This document shows, one piece after another, positions 22,435 through 31,700 of a DNA stretch of 64,000 nucleotides (position 1 is the stretch's first letter; every line of letters begins with the position of its first letter). The position numbers were made by a program, and so were the translations under genes. Where the stretch lies: assembly GCA_030248295.1 (NCBI GenBank), contig JASANH010001563.1, forward strand, positions 744,001 to 808,000, written 5' to 3'. Source of the stretch: Mesodorylaimus sp. YZB2_4. Its lineage: Eukaryota > Nematoda > Enoplea > Dorylaimida > Dorylaimidae. The notes under the pieces are model-generated. The model was given only the letters and a program-made list of their open reading frames with translations, ran no database searches and had not been told where the DNA came from.

Positions 22435-23784
22435 TCAAAGGTTTTTGCGTGCGCCTTTCATCGTACCAGATTTTTTTCCGCGCATTTCTTCCAAGGCTTT
22501 CAACGAAGCTGCGATTTTGTCCATGGACACTCTGACCGTCTTTGACTTAGTCTTCGCGCTTATTTTCTTCACCTTCCTCCGGCCTCGGTGCTTCGAATCA
22601 GATGACACACCGGGCGAATGTGCTGGCGATCGGGTGACAACGGTTTTCATGCGCCGTTTCTCACCCGTTTTCGAAGCCTCTTTCTCGGGATTCGAAGCAG
22701 ACGACCCATCGAGCGAGGCGTTTAATCGTCGATACATGACCGTGACCGCTATCACGGTCACTGTGACCATAGTCACAGCGAACATGGTCAGCAACACAGC
22801 TTGCCAAATCGCAAGGCCGCCCATCTGGGATGTTCCAGCCACCGTCGGCTCAGCATCGGCTTTGACTTGCGGGCTTTTTCGCACACAGGGTTTGAGCATG
22901 GATCGTGGACAGTCTTGGAGCAAGTCTTTCAACGGATCGATCAATTTTCCTTGTCGATACACCGTTACCAGCTCCAGCACGTTATCATCTTTGTTGAGGC
23001 ATGGCGCAGGTTCTTGCCACGGCCATTCCCTGTCACACATTTCCTTGCACGTCATGGGATCGCACCACCCTCGATAGCCGCTATCCGGATTGACATTCTT
23101 GCATCCGTTTTGCACTTGGTGCGCTCGTGTCTGGTACCAAATCTCATCGCATGTCCGACCGTGATATCGGCATGTCTTCTCAAACCTGCACGCGTATTCG
23201 AGGAAGGTCCATCCGATCAGATCTCGTTTAAACGCCTCGAAATCGGCTGATGAGTAGACACGTTTTTTGCCCTGTCCGCTCGCCGATCCATTCAGTGTTC
23301 CGGCATACAACACCCATACCGAATTCGGGTTTTCCGTCATCTGCTGCACAGTGTTCATGTTGGCCGTCACGATCAGGATCACCGTCGTTTGGGCCCCTTG
23401 ATCGAACACGCTTGCACTGAAATTTCGAGCGATTTCTTCCACCGTCATTGTTTCGTTGGACACTGTTTCAGCAAGAAACCAGTTTCGGATCATGTTTTCA
23501 TCGCTGGTCATGTACTCATTGACGTAAGCAGCGACATCGCGTTCATCGCACTCGACCACGGCCGCTCGAACTTTGTCTTCGCCAAATTTAAAATGGTCGG
23601 GCAGACTTTGAATGACCTGCTCCATCCTGGAACGTTCATCCCCGTGCGTGAATCCGTGCGAACAATCGACGAGAACGATCAAGTCCAGTCGGCCATCCAC
23701 TTTCCACTGAGGGTTGGAAAAGGTGGCAAGGGGACCCAAAAATATAGCGAGTAAGAGTAGACCTGAAATCGGAGGCAGCTCCAT
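22435..23784 (-). CDS. Single-pass membrane protein with vWA-like domain and Cys-rich ectodomain
   Basis: This is an intronless 449-aa frame. A signal peptide (MELPPISGLLLLAIFLGPLA) precedes a von Willebrand factor A-like fold: beta-1 LDLIVLVDCSHG, later TTVILIVTANM as a core strand. The metal-site motif reads DCSHG rather than the canonical DxSxS, so metal binding may be altered. A Cys-rich module follows (FEKTCRYHGRTC, GCKNV, GWCDPMTCKEMC). One membrane helix is clear (IWQAVLLTMFAVTMVTVTVI), followed by a basic cytoplasmic tail with KHRGRRKVKK and KTKSKTVR. Several NxS/T sites suggest glycosylation. The likely role is cell-surface adhesion or ligand binding. I do not recognise a named ortholog, and the fold assignment rests on pattern only. 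Confidence 0.65.
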   Translation of the reverse strand: MELPPISGLLLLAIFLGPLATFSNPQWKVDGRLDLIVLVDCSHGFTHGDERSRMEQVIQSLPDHFKFGEDKVRAAVVECDERDVAAYVNEYMTSDENMIRNWFLAETVSNETMTVEEIARNFSASVFDQGAQTTVILIVTANMNTVQQMTENPNSVWVLYAGTLNGSASGQGKKRVYSSADFEAFKRDLIGWTFLEYACRFEKTCRYHGRTCDEIWYQTRAHQVQNGCKNVNPDSGYRGWCDPMTCKEMCDREWPWQEPAPCLNKDDNVLELVTVYRQGKLIDPLKDLLQDCPRSMLKPCVRKSPQVKADAEPTVAGTSQMGGLAIWQAVLLTMFAVTMVTVTVIAVTVMYRRLNASLDGSSASNPEKEASKTGEKRRMKTVVTRSPAHSPGVSSDSKHRGRRKVKKISAKTKSKTVRVSMDKIAASLKALEEMRGKKSGTMKGARKNL

Positions 23785-24563
23785 CTTCTCCAGTCAACTG
23801 CTGCCAATGGTTTCTGGGTCTAAGAGTTGTTGGAATCAGCGCTTTGTTCTCATAGTGTGAAGTGTGTGCATCGTCTAGGCATCCTGTGCAAAGAAGGGAA
23901 CTCACTGTGGGTGCGTGTTTGTGCGTTCATGCAGTGTGCGAATACCTTCCTTTGTTTACAGTGTACGCGTATGACACTACCAGAAGAGGTTCTCAAAATT
24001 GCCTAACAATATGTTATGCCTATCTCTGCGGTTCGTCATCTTTTCAGGAGCTTTTGTTTTACTGCGGCATCCATGGCACTTGATCCAAGAACCCTTCTGC
24101 TTGACGATGATGCACATGTGTTCATTGAACACCAATTCCACCTATTGAGTGCCTGAGCACTGGTGCGTATGGTGGCCATATTTGTGACCCCAACGCGGAA
24201 CAAGTTTTCATATTAGAAAACAGGCGCGGATTTTGATAGGCACTGGTGACATTTGAGTCCAGGTGACATAAAGTCGGTAGGGCGTACCAAAAGTACAGCC
24301 TGACCTGCCAACAGGTACCTACCTAAGGGCCATCACTAACGGTCGGGTACTGTGCTAACCTTTGGCACACATGTTCCTGTGGTCGCACTTGTTTTGCGTG
24401 GTATGGCCGCAGTAGCATGCGTAGCAGTCAGCCGAAGGGCCACGATATTTTCTCTTTTTCTCGAGTACCTACCGTACTCTGCGAAGTCTCCCAAGAGCCA
24501 TAGAAAGATGATGTACAGTATTTACAGCCACACGTGCCTCGGCTAAATTCTGCGCAACCCAGA
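23785..24563. other. Intergenic or possible last-exon space of the GPCR gene
   Basis: No clear exon seen. The GPCR frame upstream stops just after TM7 begins, so a short C-terminal exon may be hidden here. Confidence 0.4.
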
Positions 24564-25805
24564 CTACACAATCAAGCACACGCCACTGACGATAGGATAC
24601 AACAAAAATAGCATATAAGTAGGTATGGTGATACTGAGCGTGTCCGGGTGTACATCCCCACGCGCCACTAGTAGGTACACCACAGCATAGGGCAGCCAGC
24701 ATACCACATAAGTCAGGGCCACGATAGCAGCTATCCTGCATATCTTCCACGACGATGCAATCTGGTTCCCATTATGCTGCTCGGCAAAAGTGGTGCCTTC
24801 TACAATCTCAAGCTGCGGGCCCCCTGCACTGGTGGTCAGGGGTATCTTCTCCTTTTTTCCCACGGTTCGAGGTTTTGAAGGACGTTTGACGGCTGGTTCA
24901 TCGTCGATATAGGCAGTAGGCGCGGGTGGCCGTGAGCGTGGGTTTGATCTTAAATGACTGCTTTCGCTGGATAATTCATCAATTTCGTCCTTGCCACTTC
25001 CACTTGGTGACTGAGGAGCGAATTGGACGAGACGTACTGATGAGACGGGGCTGCCGTCAGACGACCGACGTTGGTCCAAGATCCTGCGCCCTGACAGCAC
25101 GTAGCAGATGATCATGGCCACAACGGGTATGACCAGGATGGTCCCTATTAGGAAATAGGGATAATAGGCGAAGACCACGTCCGCACTGGCCGGATCGTGG
25201 GGTCGTACAGTGTAGCACACACGACGTGTTCCATCTCGGTCCAACGTTTGCTTGTTTGTCGAGCCCTCTCCCTCCTCCACCTCACCTAGTCCGGATACGT
25301 GATACAAGGGAGCACAGAATGCCACTGCCAAAGCCCACGAAACAGCCACGATCATGCCAATACGATTCTGTTTCGCCACGCTCCTTCTCCTACGACACGC
25401 GTACCAGCACGTGCATGCCACCATAGCCAGCACACTGTAGGAAGCGAGGTGATAGGCCAGGAAACTAGTGAACTTGTACAGTTTGCACGTAAAGTTGGTC
25501 GACCTCCAATCACCACCCGTGGCAGTCTCTAACAGGTGCCCCAGGTCACGCGTGATCAGCAATAGTAGATTTGTCGAGGCCACGAAGCAGGTGAGGATGG
25601 TGAATGAGAGGTAAAAGCCAGTCAGTCTGTCAGAACTAGAAGATAGGCTAATGGCGAGGACGTCCCGTCTGTGTGGCCATCTTCCCCGACGACGATCATG
25701 GACTATTCTTCCGATGGCAACCAAATTGACCACGAATCCGATCAGAATGAGAGCACCACAGTAACTGTATCGATAATAGTCCCACTCGCCCGAGTGCAAG
25801 CTCAT
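24564..25805 (-). CDS. Rhodopsin-like (class A) G protein-coupled receptor, probably peptide receptor; C-terminus likely in a further exon
   Basis: The frame is open from 26273. I chose the ATG at 25805 because it directly precedes TM1 (YCGALILIGFVVNLVAIG). TM2 is the FYLSFTILTCFVASTNLLLL segment and TM3 the TSFLAYHLASYSVLAMVACT segment, preceded by the Cys of NFTCKLYKF. The basic CRRRRSVAKQNR loop follows. TM4 has the conserved Trp (AVSWALAVAFCAPLYH). TM5 is YYPYFLIGTILVIPVVAMII. A long Ser/Pro-rich third loop leads to TM6 with CWLP (VALTYVVCWLPYAVVYLL). TM7 begins YMLFLLYPIV, but the usual NPxxY and tail are absent before the stop, which suggests a splice near the end. The general look is that of invertebrate neuropeptide receptors; no ligand can be named. 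The upstream extension to 26273 is less GPCR-like and may be intronic or 5' UTR. Confidence 0.72.
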   Translation of the reverse strand: MSLHSGEWDYYRYSYCGALILIGFVVNLVAIGRIVHDRRRGRWPHRRDVLAISLSSSSDRLTGFYLSFTILTCFVASTNLLLLITRDLGHLLETATGGDWRSTNFTCKLYKFTSFLAYHLASYSVLAMVACTCWYACRRRRSVAKQNRIGMIVAVSWALAVAFCAPLYHVSGLGEVEEGEGSTNKQTLDRDGTRRVCYTVRPHDPASADVVFAYYPYFLIGTILVIPVVAMIICYVLSGRRILDQRRSSDGSPVSSVRLVQFAPQSPSGSGKDEIDELSSESSHLRSNPRSRPPAPTAYIDDEPAVKRPSKPRTVGKKEKIPLTTSAGGPQLEIVEGTTFAEQHNGNQIASSWKICRIAAIVALTYVVCWLPYAVVYLLVARGDVHPDTLSITIPTYMLFLLYPIVSGVCLIV

Positions 25806-28744
25806 TCTGCTCGTGAAATCCGATTTGCTTCCTATCTTTTCACTCAGCTCTTCGTCTCGAGCACTTTTCACAATTTTAAAATAATCCAGCTTTGCAAATT
25901 TTTTGGACAAAATCCACTCAGAAACTTTTTGGATTAAGACGTTGGTTGAGGAAGGAGAAAATGAAGACGGGGGTTCGCCGAGTTCAGACTTTCTTCCATA
26001 AAAGGACAGGAAAAATATGATTAGTGTTGTGCACACTTGGTAACAGGGGAGACATCGAAATGGTGCCAATGTCCGCCCAACGAATGCCTCTGTTCTCGCT
26101 CCCGCTGCAGCCAGTCCTGGCCGTGTGTGACATAGATTTGGGGGCGAGATTATACATTGCTCGTATTTGCAGAAAGTATCGGACGAGATGCAGTGCCCGT
26201 GCAAATTTCGCCAACTGGTTACTACATTCAAAAATGGATGCTCTATTGAAGTGTGCATAGGGACTGGGTGCATGTGAGTAGTGACAGGTAGAATGGTTAT
26301 TAGCTGTACTTGTTCTATTTGAGGAGTAAAGCAAATTTGAGTTCCAGAGGAAGAGGCTAGCAGCTAATCGGAAGTGACGGGGTGAAAACTTGCTGAAAAG
26401 AGCTCTGTGGGGCGAAGAGTGGGCCCTAGTGGGTGGGACAAAACAAGGGCTGTTGTGAGAATGGCCAGGGAATAACGGGATCACACAGGGCAGGCTGGGA
26501 GGGGCGTGGTAGAATAAAAGGGCTTTGCAAGCGAGACTCCCATATTGGTATTGGATTGCGGAGCGGATGGTGCTGATAGGGTGCTGGCGGGACAAGAATG
26601 GCTCCCACTTTGAATCTGACACCGGTACATGGGCTAAAGACAGGGGCTTGAGAATGCATTCTTTAAATTTTCCGCGGCGTATAAGCCACTTGATTCGAAG
26701 TGAGTAGAGATTAACACAAGGTCAAACGGCAGGATTACAGGGAGGTGTTTGGACGAATCAGCAGTGATGATGGCATCCAGATATGTCAGTTTTCTTCGAC
26801 AAAGGAAAGACTTTGAGTACACAGCAATGAGTTATGGTTGTTCGAACAGGACGTTACACGTATCAAGCATACCCTGACATGGGTCAAACACAGCTTGTTC
26901 GTGAACTAAGCACATTCGAATTTGTAATTCGCGCGCAGTTGAGGTTCAGAGTCATTGTCAAGGTAATGTTGTCTGCTAAAACGCGGGCAGCATGCCGCCG
27001 ATGCCAAATTCGTCTGCTGCTAGCTGGTCGGTCAGTCTTCAAAAGTAGACATGGGTCTGCTGCATTATAAATTCGTGTCTTCTGTTTTCATGGTCGGGAG
27101 AACTAAAAAGATGTGTATCCGTCCGCATCCCATCCTAATATTTTTTGTCGACTGCTATAAACCTCCTAATTGTTGCGTGCCAGAATCGCGCAATCTGGCC
27201 CGCCAGCTGATTTGCGCAATTAGTATATGTGGCCTAACTGCAGGATGAAGTGCGCTCTCCTGTAGATGTTATACAAGGGATTCTGTAGTGTTTTGCAGCC
27301 GTTCTAACTTTGTCCAGTCCCATTCTAAAGGTGGCGCTGTTTGGCCTCGCAAACCCAAGGTTTTACGACGAAACCTCGCCACTTCCCGACTTCTTTGTAG
27401 CCTCCTACCCTTGATGCTGTAAATCTTCGTCGATTTGCATGCGAGCTTTTCGAACTCGGCCAATGTTTCGTAGTTAGATCTGTAGCCTAATTCGCGTGTA
27501 CAGTATCTACAGTAAGAAGCGAACTGTGTTGTCCTGTCGATGTGAACTAGTTTAGGTCTCTCGAACACGCGTACTAGCATTCGATATGGGATGAAACAAC
27601 CTATCCGGCCACTGGCCTGGTTATTTTACCGCTCGTGTATATTACTTGATGTTTTTGTATATTACTTGATGTTTTATGGTCGACATTTTTCATATCCTTT
27701 GTTTGGTTTGGACCTGGAAGCCTGCCAGATTGACCGATCTGAGGGGTAGGTCGATTCCGGATTCGATTTGACCGATCGATCGGCGGATCGGCAATGTCTG
27801 CTTCGAAGTCATTGTATGAGCTGTAGGTCCCATTTTCCCAAATATGTACCAGCAGGTGCCTGCAGACTCTGGTCGGTTCTCCTGACTGAGGCGTGCATAG
27901 CTTATTGAACTTGCGCCTATCAGTGCACTGGTTCGCGGAACCCGTCTGCCACTCCTAGGTCACAGGCAGGCTCGAGGTCGAGTGACGTTTTCTTTTTGCA
28001 CCCGGTCTTGAGTTTCTGGTCTGATTTGCAGTCAGGCAATTTTTAACTACTGTGGGACTCTGGCTGACCCGGCTTCTTGACTGTTTCATCAGCCCATGTG
28101 TGGTGAGTAATAATCTAGATTCGAGGGGGGCGTGGCCTGCGTGGGCTTGTTCCTGTAGCTTGAGCCGTCCCGGCAAGCCCTAGTTTACCAGAGAGGCGAG
28201 CCTAGGATTTTACTGTGTGCCTGATGGACAGTTTGGGGAGGGCTTGGCACCCACTCGGCATCCCTGTTAAATTTTTCTTTTTTGGTCGGGATTTGAATTG
28301 TTCGTTGCTGGCTTGTAAGGTAGCAAGCAGGCACGGGCGCTATTAGCGTGTCAGGCGTCATTTTTTGGTTCGCGGTCACCTTTTATGTGCCTCACGGTCA
28401 GCCTTTAACCGATTTGCTCCCTTCGCTCGGCCCGTGTCTTCAGTGAGCATCGCAAAATATCGATGCACTGTTTCAGCCAGGAGTCAGGGCCGAAGACGTG
28501 GCTGGCTGCTCTGCAGTCACTTTTCCAAACAGTGAGCGCGCTTGTCTCGAGCTTGCTGGAATATTTTTTCACCTATTGGACTTGAAAAATTTTTGTTCGG
28601 CCGGTGGTTAAAGTAGGTAAGTGCCGCCAGCTCGACTGTACCTGCTGTACTGTTGTGGAAGTCCGACTCAATATTGGTGGACTAGTGCAATATTGAACAT
28701 AACCCATCTCAAATTGCAGATTGCATTCGAGAGCAGTCAGCGAG
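25806..28744. other. Intergenic region upstream of the GPCR and RdRP copy 1
   Basis: The GPCR (minus) and RdRP (plus) diverge here. A short tandem duplication of about 20 nt lies at 27638-27676 (unit begins GTATATTACTTGATG). No exon, RNA gene or larger repeat was recognised. The stretch just before 28745 probably includes the RdRP 5' UTR and possibly a 5' UTR intron ending TTGCAG at 28717. Confidence 0.45.
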
Positions 28745-31700
28745 ATGGACGACACAAACGAGGTGTCGATCGAAATCAAGCTAACAGTTCCATCTTGTGG
28801 TCGGCCTTTGAATGTGATTCAATATGAAATTGGTTCGCAGGTGGAAGCGGCTGGTGGCATAATCGACGATCATGACCAGCTGCCGTTCGTGCCGTCAGCA
28901 CAGGTAAGCAGAAATGGCTGCTTAGGGGCCATCCATAAAGGTCGACCGCAGGCTGGGGGCAGGGGGAGGGGGATAGCAAAAAAAGGTCAGCTGCGGTCGG
29001 GGGAGGAGTACCGGCCAATGGTCGACCGCAGCAAATTTTTAAACTGTTGATGACAAAAAACACCTTTTTTATCTTCACCAGTAGTGCGCGTTCAAACCTT
29101 CTAAACTTTTTGTCTACTCTTCTCCTTGGTCGTTCATTCTCGACAATGCAATTTCGGGTTCATCAGGACTCTTATTCCCAACTGGAATGGCATCTGATCC
29201 GAAAGAGAAAAGTTTGAAGGCAATGGCTCAGCTGGTTAAGCCGTTGAACTGGCTTGCTGGCCCGAAACCCTGACTGGGAGGCCGAGGTTCTATTCCGACA
29301 GAGGACGGCAGATTAGTAGCTTGTTGCTGGCTTTGGACACCTGGCTCTGGGCGAACCCCTGCTACTGTCAAATGGCGGACGCCCACCCAAGGGGTAGAGA
29401 ATTGGGAAACTGTCCTCGAACACCAGCCCACAAGGTGACAAGAACACCACACCAGAGAAGGTCCCTAAGCTAAGCCTGAACCTATTCTCACCCAGTATGC
29501 CCTCGTGTGGAGATGCTCCCTGAAGACACAGGGAACCTGTCGTGTAGCGTTCGTTCGGGATCCCGATCCCGATAAAAAATGGTCGGGATTGAATGCTGTG
29601 AATATGTGTGAAGAAGGGGAATGGCAGAGGAAGGGATCGGGAAGGGAGTGTTCCAGAAGGGTAAGCCGGAGAAATTTTGGCGGATGATTGAAGTGGTAAA
29701 GTGGAAGGAAGGGATTAGTTTGCTAATTGGTGACTAATTCTCCCCTTTTTTGCTTGCCTGACTTTGAATGCAATTATTAATACTGCGCAAAAAAAGTTTA
29801 TATTTGCTGGCTACTTGGGGTAGACTGTAGGTTACCGAATTAAACGTCTCCGAATTGTAAGTTAAGCGAATTAAAAGTGCAAAAAACACTGAAAATCCCG
29901 ATCCCGAAAAAAGTTATCTCAAACGAACGCTACTGCCGTGAGAGCTGGTCACCTCTAGGGATAGGTCGGCATCACCTGTTTCCAGGATCGGGATCAGGGA
30001 AATCCCGATCAGGATCGGGATTTTTTTGCATTTTTCTGTTTTTGCCCATGAGTCTATTATCCTCACTAAAGCACACTTTAGTCATCCAGATTTTTTAAGC
30101 TTTTTATCAGGCCGATTTTCAGTCATTATAAATAACCTGAAATTGATGAGTACATTCTTAGTTTCGATACGCGCCCAGCAAGGTCAGCCGAGGCTAAGTA
30201 AAATCAGTAATGCTATCATTATCGATTTGAGCCGATGTTGCTGTTGTCTCTTCATCGCTACTGCTTCATGGCAGATATGATGGATTAGAGTGTACCTGCC
30301 ATGCGTATGCATATCATAATTATTAGCAGAATCCCGATGCCTCAATGTCAGGATCAGGACTGGGAGGGGTCCCAGCCTATCCCTAGTCACCTCACAGCCT
30401 CGTTTATCATATCATGACTGCTGGCCAGCTAATATGATTGGCAGTCCCGTGGAGAACTGGGCCTGCGCGGCCCAACCCGCAAAACTTTTTCAAAAATATG
30501 GGAAAAAGTTTGTGGAGGCTTTTACAAAATAAAAATCCGCTCCATGAATAAAAAAAAAAGATTTGTCTTCGAAGGAGAGGACACCTTGTCGAGCTCAAGA
30601 AAGCATAAGATCAAACATTTCACAAAACTGCGTTTCCAGGCGGAGGGGGGGGGTATGGCTGAAGCGGTCGACCATTTTTGAGGGGGGTTCGCGAGAAGTG
30701 GTCGGTAGGCGGTCAGGGCATAGGGGAGTCAAAAAATCGAGATTTTGTGCGGTCAACCTTTATGGATGGCCCCTTATGGGTGGGGCTTTGTTGTAATGTT
30801 GACTCGTGAATTTATTTTTCAGGCCATGTACGAAGAAGAAATACTGGAAGCAGTCTTTTCTGTTCGTTACCCTGGCACTTCGGTGCGCAGCGCGTCCATC
30901 GCATTCGCTCGAGAATGGTGTCCAACTGTAGGCCACGGCTTGCACGAGGCTGTCCGTTTGGAATTCTTGAATCCGGATTCGTACTATCTCCGATGCAAGC
31001 CCAGTCACTACAACGTGCCCGCACTCAGCTTTTCATTCGGTTCATTTCGAAATTGCGGAGTTTTCGAAGATCACTTCAGAATGATAGGCGGAGCTAAACC
31101 GATCACGCTCGATTTTCAACACGATTGCAATCGGATGGATTTGTATTGCATGTACTTGTATCAAGTGGATGAGCCAGTGCTTTATCAGAATCGGGGTCGT
31201 GGTGGACAACAGAGGAGGACTGGCATATTGATCAATCGAATCAACTTTGCTTATTCGTCAATTCATTCGATCATTGTCGACTACACTGGCTATTTTAGCG
31301 ATGAGTCGGGTGAAAATGTCGTCCGAGTCACCACTCTTTACTTTCGTCTCAAGTACCCGCCAAAGATCGAGGCCTCGGTGTGGCGGCAAAACATTGCAGA
31401 TGCATTCGAAATTTGTATGGCCGGGCGACGTGACGTCAGATATGAAAGGGTGATAGAATTGCCCGACTGCGATGCCAAAACGATCGGAAAATCGAACGTT
31501 CTTAAAGTCGTATTGCGAAAGAAATTTCCCAACGACAATCAATGGCATCATTGGGTCAATGAAATATTGAGTCGGGTTCGAACTCGGACTTCGTGCCGGG
31601 TGTATTACACGGGAATACGGAATAATGTGTACGCTCCGATGCACGAGACGGTGACGGTAAGGGTCCTGTGGGAAGTGGCCAAGGCCCGGATGCTGGGATA

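Larger units (their letters stand above)
28925..30773. mobile_element. TIR DNA transposon (PIF/Harbinger-like non-autonomous candidate) in RdRP copy 1 intron 1
   Basis: The left end starts GGGGCCATCCATAAAGGT and the right end is its inverted copy; 25 of the 26 terminal bases match. The element is flanked by a TTA direct repeat (28922-28924 and 30774-30776), a 3-bp TWA target duplication as used by PIF/Harbinger elements. Subterminal GGTCGACCGC-like motifs recur near both ends. The 1849-bp body has no transposase frame but contains nested repeats (29224-29296, 29540-29935, 29947-30398). The family assignment is inference from TSD and TIR start. Confidence 0.75.

Noticed and set aside
27269-27580. 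Minus-strand 103-aa frame in the GPCR-RdRP spacer
   Set aside because: No recognisable motif, signal or splice partner; composition is like surrounding non-coding DNA.
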